A DNA stretch of 61,002 nucleotides from Sphingomonas sp. Leaf412 (GTDB lineage: Bacteria > Pseudomonadota > Alphaproteobacteria > Sphingomonadales > Sphingomonadaceae). Below are positions 1 through 7,347 of the stretch, one piece after another; position 1 is the stretch's first letter; each line of letters starts with the position of its first letter. The DNA is taken from the NCBI RefSeq assembly GCF_001425405.1, contig NZ_LMQP01000001.1, positions 805,603-866,604 on the forward strand, read 5' to 3'. The position numbers and the translations under genes were made by a program. The notes under the pieces are model-generated. The model worked only from the letters and a program-made list of their open reading frames with translations. It made no database searches and was not told the DNA's origin.

Positions 1-43
1 TTCGCGCGAACATCTCACCCCGCCATCTGAACGTCGATCCGCG

Positions 44-919
44 CTAGAACCCCGGCCGCAGTTTCGACAGGGCGGCGCGCAGCGACGCGCTGCCCCCGCC
101 GTCGTCCTCGTCATCCGGCGTGTCGGCGACGACGCGGTCGGGCGCCCGGTCGGTCACCGGATCGGGCGGCGCGGCCCCGCCCGTTTGCAGGAGGACGGCG
201 GTCGCGCCGTCCAGCCGCAGCGCGGTCAGGACGCCGGTGGTCCAGGCGCCGGTGTCGATGCCGATCCGGTCCCGCGTCACCTCCGGCTCCGCCGCTCCGC
301 CGCCGTGGCCGTCGACCGCGACCGGCGTGCGGTCGCGATCGTCCCGTCCCTGCGTCGTCACTTCCGCACGCGGCGCGGGACGGCCGAACAGATACCCGCC
401 GCACGCCGTCCCCGTCGGCATGGCGCGCAGCAGCGCCAGATGCGATGCGGGCATCCGGTCCAGCAACGTATCGCGCAGCGCGGCGTGCGCGCGCGGCGAT
501 CCGTCGGGATCGATACCATACGCGCGCAGCGTCGTGGCGCCGCCGATCGCCAGCCACGCCGGCAGCGTGCGCGGATCGTCAACGAAATCCAGCAGCGCCG
601 CCTCGTGCTCGCCGCGCAGGAAGCGGACGTCGAGCGCGGCATGGCGCCACAGCCACACCAGCCCGGCGAGGACCGCGTCCGACGCGGGTCCGCGATCGAT
701 ATGGTCGCCGCACAGGATCAGCAGCGGGGCCGCGCCGGCCGGCTGCGCGGCGGCGTCGTCGACGATCGCCTCCAACAGCGCGGCGAACAGGTCGTAGCGG
801 CCGTGGATGGGGCCGACGGCGTAGACGACGCGACCGTCGGTCGGCCGGAGCGCCGCGACGGGATCGAGATCGCTGCGCCGCACGCCGACGGATGCGCCCG
901 CGGGGACGATCGATATCAC
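44..919 (-). CDS. PPP-type metallophosphoesterase with altered active-site motifs
   Basis: A 291-aa protein related to the bacterial serine/threonine protein phosphatases of the calcineurin-like superfamily. The GTG start overlaps the TGA of the upstream gene (GTGA), so the two are probably translationally coupled. The three family motifs can be located but two are changed: GDIHGR appears as GPIHGR, and GNHE appears as GEHE, whereas GDHIDRG is intact. The C-terminal block GIDTGAW followed by a TALRLDG-type strand is also typical. The lost Asp of motif 1 and Asn of motif 3 normally bind or position the two metals, so activity may be reduced or different. It ends in a low-complexity acidic stretch (DDEDDGGG). 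The family is clear; the substrate is unknown. Confidence 0.8.
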   Translation of the reverse strand: MISIVPAGASVGVRRSDLDPVAALRPTDGRVVYAVGPIHGRYDLFAALLEAIVDDAAAQPAGAAPLLILCGDHIDRGPASDAVLAGLVWLWRHAALDVRFLRGEHEAALLDFVDDPRTLPAWLAIGGATTLRAYGIDPDGSPRAHAALRDTLLDRMPASHLALLRAMPTGTACGGYLFGRPAPRAEVTTQGRDDRDRTPVAVDGHGGGAAEPEVTRDRIGIDTGAWTTGVLTALRLDGATAVLLQTGGAAPPDPVTDRAPDRVVADTPDDEDDGGGSASLRAALSKLRPGF

Positions 920-1650
920 CGCGACAGGTCCATCACTTCGCCGTCGAGCGCGTCGGCCAGCCGGTCGTACCGGGCGATGGTGCCGTCGGGATCGTCCGTG
1001 GCGCCCTGGCGCGCGCGCGACCACCGACGATTGACCTGCGCCAGCCAGGATGGCGACGCACCCGCGCGCGCCGCGCGATCGTAGGACCGCCGCAGGCGCG
1101 CGTCGGCGGCGAGGACGTCGCCGTACAGGCAGTCGTCGTCCGCGCATTCCTCGCCCCGCGGGCGGTTCCGCCGGTCTCCCGCCTCCGCCGCGACCGCCCG
1201 CGCGCCGGTCCGTCGACCCTCGCGCGGGTCGGCGTCGCGCGGACGGGCGTCGGGGCGCCGGGGCGCGGCGGCAACGGGCGACGCGGCAGCGGCGGCGGCC
1301 ACGACGGCGGGCGACGACAGGGGTGCGGGTTCGACCGGGGCGACCGGGCCGCGCGCGACCGGAAGGACGGCCCGGTCGGACGCCGGATCCGTCGCCGCCA
1401 CGGGTCCGGCACGCGACGGCGAAGCCGCCGGTGTCCGGGCCGGGGGTACGGTGCCCAAGGTGATCCCGGCGGCGACCGCGGCGGCGGTGCCGAGGAGCGC
1501 CACCCCTGCGACCAGGGCGGTACGCCGCGATCCGGTGGCCGCCGTCGCCATGGGGGCCGCGGCGTCCCGGACGGGGACCGGACGACCGGCCAGCGGGGCG
1601 AAGATGCGGGCCATGTCCGCGGACACGTCGGCGCTCGGTACGGTGGACAT
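916..1650 (-). CDS. Membrane-anchored protein with LprI-like C-terminal domain
   Basis: A 244-aa protein. The start is supported by a strong ribosome-binding site (AGGAGGAG) just upstream of the ATG. It has a short cytoplasmic N-terminus, one hydrophobic segment at about residues 44-67, a long Ala/Pro/Arg-rich linker, and a C-terminal region from about residue 170. That region has the pattern of lysozyme-inhibitor LprI/DUF1311-like domains: two cysteines in ECADDDC, then a helical segment with LRRSYDRAARAG and a WSRAR motif. It would place the C-terminal domain in the periplasm. It overlaps the phosphatase gene by 4 bp and probably forms a two-gene unit with it. The domain assignment rests on pattern alone. 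Confidence 0.65.
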   Translation of the reverse strand: MSTVPSADVSADMARIFAPLAGRPVPVRDAAAPMATAATGSRRTALVAGVALLGTAAAVAAGITLGTVPPARTPAASPSRAGPVAATDPASDRAVLPVARGPVAPVEPAPLSSPAVVAAAAAASPVAAAPRRPDARPRDADPREGRRTGARAVAAEAGDRRNRPRGEECADDDCLYGDVLAADARLRRSYDRAARAGASPSWLAQVNRRWSRARQGATDDPDGTIARYDRLADALDGEVMDLSR

Positions 1651-1824
1651 CGGCTTCTCTCCTCCTGCCGTCCTGGCATCGGCGACCTGTCTGAACCCTG
1701 TATCGCGGGTTCCGCGTTGGTCGGTAACCCCGTTCCTGCGACCCGCGCCGGGCGACGGCGCTGGCGTCGCCGCGCGGTTCGTGCTGGTGCTGCGCGAAAG
1801 ACAGGACGATCGGGAGGAACGCGC

Positions 1825-2253
1825 GTGACCGAAACGAAAACCGGGGAACTGGGCGAGACGCTGGGGTTCGTCCGCATCGTCGCGCTGGATCCGGCGGGAC
1901 GCGCGTCGATCGAGTATCGCGCGGGCACGCACATGTGCCATTCGGGCGGGGTGGTGCAGGGCGGCTTCGTCACCGGCTGGATCGACGCGGCGATGGCGCA
2001 TGCCGCGATCGCGATGGCGGGGCCGGACGTCGTGCCGATGTCGCTGGAACTGAAGGTCAGCTTCTTCGCGCCCGCGCGCCCCGGCCTCGTCGTCGCGGAA
2101 GGCTGGGTCGAGCGGCGCGGGCGCAGCACCTGCTTCTTCGAGGGGCAGTTGCGCGATGCCGCGGGCAAGGTGCTGGCGAAGGCCAGCTCCACGCTGATGC
2201 TGGCGCAGCGCGACCGCGTGGAGAAATCGTCGCAGGCCGCGACCGGCGCCTAG
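1825..2253 (+). CDS. PaaI-type hotdog thioesterase
   Basis: A 142-aa single-domain hotdog-fold protein of the PaaI thioesterase family, which hydrolyses acyl-CoA thioesters. The signature HSGGVVQGGFVTGWIDAAMA matches the family motif around the catalytic region (HGG...DxAM). The length of about 140 aa is normal. The GTG start is preceded by GGGAGG. The stop codon shares the tetranucleotide CTAG with the stop of the convergent alcohol dehydrogenase gene. Its position beside an acyl-CoA catabolic operon suggests it releases CoA from a related intermediate, but this is inference. Confidence 0.85.
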   Translation: MTETKTGELGETLGFVRIVALDPAGRASIEYRAGTHMCHSGGVVQGGFVTGWIDAAMAHAAIAMAGPDVVPMSLELKVSFFAPARPGLVVAEGWVERRGRSTCFFEGQLRDAAGKVLAKASSTLMLAQRDRVEKSSQAATGA

Positions 2254-3287
2254 CCGGTCAGCACCATCTTCAACGCGCCCTCCGCCCGGCTGTCGAACAG
2301 GCGGTACGCATCCTCCCCCGCGCTCAGCGGCAGGCGGTGGCTGATGTACCGTTCGGGACGCAGCCGCCCCGCCTGCACCAGCGGGATCAGGGCGGGCCAT
2401 TCCTCCGGCACCGAACAGGTGCCGGTGCGGAACGTCAGCCCCGCCGCGAAGGCGCGTTCCAGCGGGAAGGCGTAGCGGCGCGATTGCTGCACGCCGATCA
2501 CCGACACCGTGCCGCGCGGCGCGACCAGCCGCAGCGCGAGGTCGACGGTGGCGTCGCCGCCCACCGCCTCGACCACGCTTTCCAGCTTGCGGCCGCGCGT
2601 ATCCTCCCGGATCGTGTCCAGCGCGACGTCGGGGTGCAGCGCGATCGCGCCCGCCGCCGCCGCCATCTCGCGTCGTCCCGCGACCGGATCGATCGCATAG
2701 ACGACGCCCGCGCCCATCACGAACGCGCTCTCCACCGCCATCAACCCGATCGGTCCCAGCCCGATCACCGCGACCCCGCCGCCCGGCCGCACGTCCGCCT
2801 GCCGCGCGCCGAACCACGCCGTCGCCATCGCGTCGGTCAGCATCAGCGCCTGATCGGACGACAGGCCGTCGGGGATCTTCCACGCGTTCATGTCCGCGGC
2901 GGGGACGCGGAACGCCTCCGCCTGCACGCCCTGTAGTTTCGCGGACAGGCCGTAGCATCCGCTCTGCCCGTTGGCGCAGTGGATCACGTCGCCGGACAGG
3001 CACGACCGGCACGCGCCGCATCCGACCGCGGCGGGCATCATCACGCGGTCGCCCGCGCGCAACTGGCGCACGCCGCGGCCGACCTCCACCACCTCGCCGA
3101 CCGCCTCGTGCCCGACGCAGAAGCCGACATCCTCGCTGAACCCGTGGCCGTGGTAGATGTGCAGGTCGCTGCCGCAGATCGAGCAGGCGTCCATCCGCAC
3201 GATCGCGTCGCCCTCGTCCAGCAGGACGGGATCGTCCATCGTGTCGTAGCGGATGTCCCGCGCCCCGAAATAGCGCAGCGCCTTCAT
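2250..3287 (-). CDS. Zinc-dependent alcohol dehydrogenase (MDR family)
   Basis: A 345-aa medium-chain dehydrogenase/reductase. Catalytic zinc ligands are visible as C in SICGSDLH and the GHE motif near residue 60. The structural zinc lobe is present as CGACRSCLSGDVIHC. The nucleotide-binding Rossmann motif is GLGPIGLMAVESA. Length and order are standard for threonine-dehydrogenase or sorbitol-dehydrogenase-like MDR enzymes. The ATG overlaps the stop of the acyl-CoA dehydrogenase by 4 bp, making it the last gene of a four-gene operon (SDR, phosphotransferase, acyl-CoA dehydrogenase, MDR). It likely oxidises or reduces a hydroxyl or carbonyl intermediate of the same pathway; the substrate is unknown. 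Confidence 0.88.
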   Translation of the reverse strand: MKALRYFGARDIRYDTMDDPVLLDEGDAIVRMDACSICGSDLHIYHGHGFSEDVGFCVGHEAVGEVVEVGRGVRQLRAGDRVMMPAAVGCGACRSCLSGDVIHCANGQSGCYGLSAKLQGVQAEAFRVPAADMNAWKIPDGLSSDQALMLTDAMATAWFGARQADVRPGGGVAVIGLGPIGLMAVESAFVMGAGVVYAIDPVAGRREMAAAAGAIALHPDVALDTIREDTRGRKLESVVEAVGGDATVDLALRLVAPRGTVSVIGVQQSRRYAFPLERAFAAGLTFRTGTCSVPEEWPALIPLVQAGRLRPERYISHRLPLSAGEDAYRLFDSRAEGALKMVLTG

Positions 3288-4519
3288 CGCGGGCCTCCCT
3301 CGTTCATCGCGACATATTCGCGAATCTTCTGCTTGCCGAGCTGGCTCATGTGCACCTCGTCCGGCCCGTCCGCGATCCGCACGAAGCGGTTGATGGTGAA
3401 GAATTCCGCGATCGGCGTATCGTCGCTGACGCCCATCCCGCCATGCGCCTGGATCGCGCGGTCGCACACCTCCTGCGCCATCCGCGGCGCGACGACCTTG
3501 ATCGCGGCGATCAGGTCGCGCGCGTCCTTGTTGCCCACCTTGTCCATCCGGTCCGCGGCCTTCAGCGTCAGCAGGCGCGCCATCTCCACCTCGCAGAACC
3601 CCTTCGCCACATCCTGCCGGATCGAGGACTGGTCCGCGATCTTCTTTCCGAAGGCGACGCGGGAATCGACGCGCCGCGCCATGATCTCCAGCGCGCGCTG
3701 CGCCTGTCCGATCGACCGCATGCAATGGTGGATGCGCCCCGGCCCCAGCCGCCCCTGCGCAATCTCGAACCCGCGCCCCTCGCCCAGGATCAGATTCTCC
3801 TTCGGCACGCGCACGTTGTCGAACCGCAGTTCGCACTCGCCGCCGGGGGAATTCAGGCTGCCGAACACGCGCTGGTGCCGCACGACGGTGATGCCGGGCG
3901 TGTCGCGCGGCACGATGATCGTCGAATGCTGGGCGTGGCGGGGGGCGTCGAAGTCGGTCTTGCCCATCACCAGCAACAGCGTGGTCGCGGGGTGCATGAA
4001 GTTCGATATCCACCACTTTCGCCCGTTCAGGACGTAATCGTCGCCATCCGCGACGATCGACATTTCCAGGTTCGTGGCGTCGGACGAGGCGACCTGCGGC
4101 TCGGTCATGACATAGGCGGAGCGGATTTTTCCCTCCAGCAGGGGCGTCAGCCATTGCGCCTGTTGCGCGGGGCTGCCGTATTTCGCGAGGACTTCCATAT
4201 TGCCCGTGTCGGGCGCGGAGCAGTTGAACACCTCGCTCGACCACGGGACCCGCCCCATGATCTCGGCCAGCGGCGCATATTCGAGGTTCGTCAGGCCGGG
4301 CGAGAACGCGCCATATTCGTGCGGCAGGAACAGGTTCCACAGCCCCGCCGTGCGCGCCGCGTCCTTCAGGGCGGCGAGGCCGGGCCATTCCTGCCACAGG
4401 TTCGCGGGGTCGATCACGAAATCGTGCCGCGCATCCTCCGCGGGATAGACGTGCGCGTCCATGAAGGCGTCGAGCCGCGCGATCAGGTCGCGGGTCTTCC
4501 CGCTATAGTCGAAATCCAT
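3284..4519 (-). CDS. Acyl-CoA dehydrogenase, ACAD10/11-LvaC type
   Basis: A 411-aa FAD-dependent acyl-CoA dehydrogenase. I place the start at MDFDYSGK because the longer frame upstream reads into the preceding gene. Family features include NCSAPDTGNMEVL, the flavin/substrate loop AYVMTEPQVASSD, WWISN and the C-terminal IADGPDEVH block. It is clearly paralogous to the dehydrogenase at 28549-29793. It lies immediately downstream of an APH-type phosphotransferase, the same pairing that is fused in animal ACAD10/ACAD11 and adjacent as LvaA/LvaC in Pseudomonas. In those systems the kinase phosphorylates a 4-hydroxyacyl-CoA and the dehydrogenase-fold enzyme removes the phosphate. That role is inferred from context. 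Confidence 0.88.
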   Translation of the reverse strand: MDFDYSGKTRDLIARLDAFMDAHVYPAEDARHDFVIDPANLWQEWPGLAALKDAARTAGLWNLFLPHEYGAFSPGLTNLEYAPLAEIMGRVPWSSEVFNCSAPDTGNMEVLAKYGSPAQQAQWLTPLLEGKIRSAYVMTEPQVASSDATNLEMSIVADGDDYVLNGRKWWISNFMHPATTLLLVMGKTDFDAPRHAQHSTIIVPRDTPGITVVRHQRVFGSLNSPGGECELRFDNVRVPKENLILGEGRGFEIAQGRLGPGRIHHCMRSIGQAQRALEIMARRVDSRVAFGKKIADQSSIRQDVAKGFCEVEMARLLTLKAADRMDKVGNKDARDLIAAIKVVAPRMAQEVCDRAIQAHGGMGVSDDTPIAEFFTINRFVRIADGPDEVHMSQLGKQKIREYVAMNEGGPR

Positions 4520-4529
4520 GACGTGCCTT

Positions 4530-5591
4530 TCAGACGAGGGGCCGGTCGATGCGCCGCAACGCGCGTTCGAACAGCGAAATGGTGTGGGCATGAAGCTGGT
4601 CGCCGATCGCACGCGGGGCGAGGCCGGCGCAGGCGCGGGCGTGCGTCCCTTCCAGGATCGCGCCTAGCTTGAACGGGGCGAGTACGCTGTACCACCGCGC
4701 CTCCACCGCGCTGCGCCCGGTGGCGGCGAGGTAGCGGTCGACGATCTCGGGCAGGGTGGGGAAGCCGTCCCACGGCGTCACCGCGACGCGCGGCGCACCC
4801 TCGTCGGGATCATGCCATGTCGCGGTCAGCCAGCCGAGGTCGAGCATCGGATCGCCGCGCGTCGCCAGTTCCCAGTCGACCACCGCCGCCAGTTCGGCGG
4901 AATCGGGCGCTAACATGACGTTGGCGAGGTGGAAGTCGCCATGGATCAGCCCCGGCCGGAACGACGCGGGCCGGTTCGCCTCCAGCCAGGCGCAGATCGC
5001 CGCGACGCCGGGCAGCGCGTCCAGCCCGGTCCAGCCGTCGAACGCGGCATAGCCGTCGAGCTGCGCGCGCCAGCGTGGCACCTGCCGCTCCAGCCAGCCG
5101 TCCAGCTTTCCCAGCGTCGACAGCCCGACCGCATCGGGGTCGATCCGCGACAGGGTAACGATCGCATCGACCATCGCCTCGCCCATCCGTCGTCGCACCT
5201 GCGGATCGCCCGCGTGATAGGCGGGCAGGCCCTGCGTCGGATTGAAGCCGTCGACCGGCTCCATCAGGTAGAAGGCGGTGCCGAGGACCGCGGGATCGCC
5301 CTCGCCCGCGATGAAGCCCGGATGCGGCACGGCCGATCCCGCCAGCGCGGACAGCACCTGCATCTCGCGCCGCATCACCTCGTCGCTTTCGGGACGCGGA
5401 CGGCGCGGCGGGCGGCGCAGGACGTAGGCGCGCGCGCCGCGCGTGAAGTGGAGCAGGATGTTCTGCGTCCCCCCGCCCAGCGTCCGCGCATCCGCGATAG
5501 GCCCACCGTGAAGCCCGCACGCGTCCATCCAGCGCGCGAGCCGATCGAGGTCGATCAACTCCGCCCATGCTTCCCTGTCATGCGCGATCAC
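4530..5591 (-). CDS. APH-type phosphotransferase (LvaA / ACAD10-11 kinase-like)
   Basis: A 353-aa kinase-fold protein of the aminoglycoside phosphotransferase/choline kinase group. The catalytic loop is LIHGDFHLANVML (HGDxxxxN, about residue 218) and the metal-binding segment is VVDWELATRGDPMLDLGW. The N-terminal lobe has the GGGTQNI glycine loop and VLRRPP. The GTG start overlaps the TGA of the SDR gene, and only 10 bp separate it from the acyl-CoA dehydrogenase. Proteins of this subgroup beside acyl-CoA dehydrogenases phosphorylate hydroxyacyl-CoAs rather than antibiotics, so I do not read this as a resistance gene. The substrate is inferred from neighbours. Confidence 0.85.
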   Translation of the reverse strand: MIAHDREAWAELIDLDRLARWMDACGLHGGPIADARTLGGGTQNILLHFTRGARAYVLRRPPRRPRPESDEVMRREMQVLSALAGSAVPHPGFIAGEGDPAVLGTAFYLMEPVDGFNPTQGLPAYHAGDPQVRRRMGEAMVDAIVTLSRIDPDAVGLSTLGKLDGWLERQVPRWRAQLDGYAAFDGWTGLDALPGVAAICAWLEANRPASFRPGLIHGDFHLANVMLAPDSAELAAVVDWELATRGDPMLDLGWLTATWHDPDEGAPRVAVTPWDGFPTLPEIVDRYLAATGRSAVEARWYSVLAPFKLGAILEGTHARACAGLAPRAIGDQLHAHTISLFERALRRIDRPLV

Positions 5592-6325
5592 AGGCTGAGG
5601 CCGCCGTCGACGACCAGGGTATGCCCGGTGACATAGGCGGCGAGCGGGGAGGCGAGGAACAGCGCGGCGTTGCCCATGTCCGCGGGCGTCCCCTGCCGCC
5701 CGTCGGGGATCGCGGCCAGCGCGCCGGCGAGCCGTTCCGGATTCTCGGTGGTCACCGCGGTCAGCTTCGTCGCGACGAGGCCGGGGGCGATGCCGTTGAC
5801 GCGGATTCCTTCGCGTGCCCATGCCTTGCCCAGCACCTTCGTCAGGCTGATCGCGCCTGCCTTCGACGCGCTGTATGCCGGATTGCCGATGTTGGCCTGG
5901 AAGCCCGAGATGGAGCTGACCACGATCATCGCGCCGCCCCCCTCCGCCGCCAGCGCGGCGCGGAAGCGCGTGGCGATCAGCATCAGGCTGTCGAGGTTGA
6001 CGGCCATGACCTTGTCCCAGCCTTCGCGCGCGAACTCGCCGCGGCGATAGACGACGGTTCCCTGCGACTGCACCAGCACATCCAGCGTCGCGAACGGCGC
6101 CTCCCACCGTTCGATCGCATCGGCGTCGGCGACGTCGACGCACGAGTAATGCAGGCCCGACAGATCGGACCCCGCCTCCCCGTCGTAATCCGCTGCGACC
6201 GCGCGCGTGCCCCAGACGTGGACGGTCGCGCCGCGCGCCAGGAAGCTGCGCGCGATGCCGTTGCCGATCCCGCTCGATCCGCCGACGACCAGGACCGTCC
6301 TGCCCGTGAAATCCAGCACGTCCAT
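5588..6325 (-). CDS. SDR-family oxidoreductase
   Basis: A 245-aa classical short-chain dehydrogenase/reductase. The cofactor motif is GGSSGIGNGIA, the catalytic Ser is in VVSSISGF, and the catalytic Tyr and Lys are in YSASK. The start at MDVLDFTGR is chosen for its normal N-terminus and the GAGGG ribosome-binding site. It is the first gene of the operon reading to 2250. In the Pseudomonas lva pathway an SDR (LvaD) accompanies LvaA and LvaC, which fits a role in oxidising a hydroxyacid or hydroxyacyl-CoA here. The substrate is not determined from sequence. Confidence 0.88.
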   Translation of the reverse strand: MDVLDFTGRTVLVVGGSSGIGNGIARSFLARGATVHVWGTRAVAADYDGEAGSDLSGLHYSCVDVADADAIERWEAPFATLDVLVQSQGTVVYRRGEFAREGWDKVMAVNLDSLMLIATRFRAALAAEGGGAMIVVSSISGFQANIGNPAYSASKAGAISLTKVLGKAWAREGIRVNGIAPGLVATKLTAVTTENPERLAGALAAIPDGRQGTPADMGNAALFLASPLAAYVTGHTLVVDGGLSL

Positions 6326-6431
6326 CGCCGCCCTCGCCCCGCCGTTATCGGTGCGAACCTGCGGCGTGGGGGCGGGCGCGTCCAATATCCGATCTTTGGC
6401 GTGACGATCCAACCTGCTTATAGATCGCGGC

Positions 6432-7334
6432 GTGGATCTGGATGCCCGCCCCTATCGCGCCTTCCTCGCCGTCGCGGACACCGGATCGTTCAGCCGCGCC
6501 GCCGAGACGCTGCACGTGAGCCAGCCCGCGCTGTCCGCGCAGATCAAGGAATTCGAGCGCCGGCTGGGCTTCGCGCTGTTCGCCCGGTCGAGCCGCAGCG
6601 TCGCGCTGACTCCCGAAGGGCGGTTGTTCATCGATCGCGCGCGGCGGCTGGTGACCGAAACCGACTGGGCGAACAATGCGGCGCGGGAGATCCGCACCAA
6701 CCAGCTGCGGATCGGCGCCGCGCATCACAGCGGCGACATCGCCGCGCGCAACGACGTGATCGACGGCTTCCTGCGCGAAGCTCCCGACGTCCCGCTGCGC
6801 GTCCTGCGCCGCAGTCCGCCGCAATTGTACGACGACCTGGACCGCGGCGACGTCGACGTGGCGATCCTGCTGGATGTGCCGGGGGAGGCGGCGACGGGGG
6901 AGGGGCCGGACGCGCGCGGGGCGACCTGCTGGATCATCGCGGAGCGTCCCCTGCGGCTGTGGGTCCCGGTCGCGCACCCCTTGTCGGCGCAGGCGACGAT
7001 CCCGGCGGAGGCGGTGCGCGACCTGCCCGTCGGCATGATCGATCGCGCCCACGGCGTCGCGGTCGCCGAACTGGCGGGGCGGGTCCTGCTGCAATCGGGC
7101 GCGATCCTGCGGTCGCTGCCCGAAGGGGATGCGCGATCGGTGGCGCGGCAATGCGCGTTGCTGGGCCTGTGCGCGATCGACCTGGGCTGGTTCCCGCCGC
7201 CCGGCGCCGCGGTCCGCTCGCACGCGGTGGCGGGGTGGACCGCGCGGACCCGGCTGGTCGCGCTGGCCAAGCCCGGCGACCGCCGCGACGGGGCGCGCCG
7301 CTTCGTCGATCGGCTGGCCGCGCGGCCCGCCTGA
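6432..7334 (+). CDS. LysR-family transcriptional regulator
   Basis: A 300-aa LysR-type regulator. The winged helix-turn-helix occupies residues 1-60 (FSRAAETLHVSQPALSAQI), followed by the linker helix and a periplasmic-binding-protein-like effector domain. The GTG start lies 106 bp from the divergent SDR gene, the usual arrangement for a LysR protein controlling an adjacent operon. It therefore probably regulates the SDR-APH-ACAD-MDR operon. The effector is unknown. Confidence 0.88.
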   Translation: MDLDARPYRAFLAVADTGSFSRAAETLHVSQPALSAQIKEFERRLGFALFARSSRSVALTPEGRLFIDRARRLVTETDWANNAAREIRTNQLRIGAAHHSGDIAARNDVIDGFLREAPDVPLRVLRRSPPQLYDDLDRGDVDVAILLDVPGEAATGEGPDARGATCWIIAERPLRLWVPVAHPLSAQATIPAEAVRDLPVGMIDRAHGVAVAELAGRVLLQSGAILRSLPEGDARSVARQCALLGLCAIDLGWFPPPGAAVRSHAVAGWTARTRLVALAKPGDRRDGARRFVDRLAARPA

Positions 7335-7347
7335 GCCGCGACCGGCG

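Noticed and set aside
4530..5591. Aminoglycoside resistance gene
   Set aside because: The kinase fold is shared, but operon linkage to acyl-CoA dehydrogenase and SDR genes and the ACAD10/11-type pairing point to metabolism.
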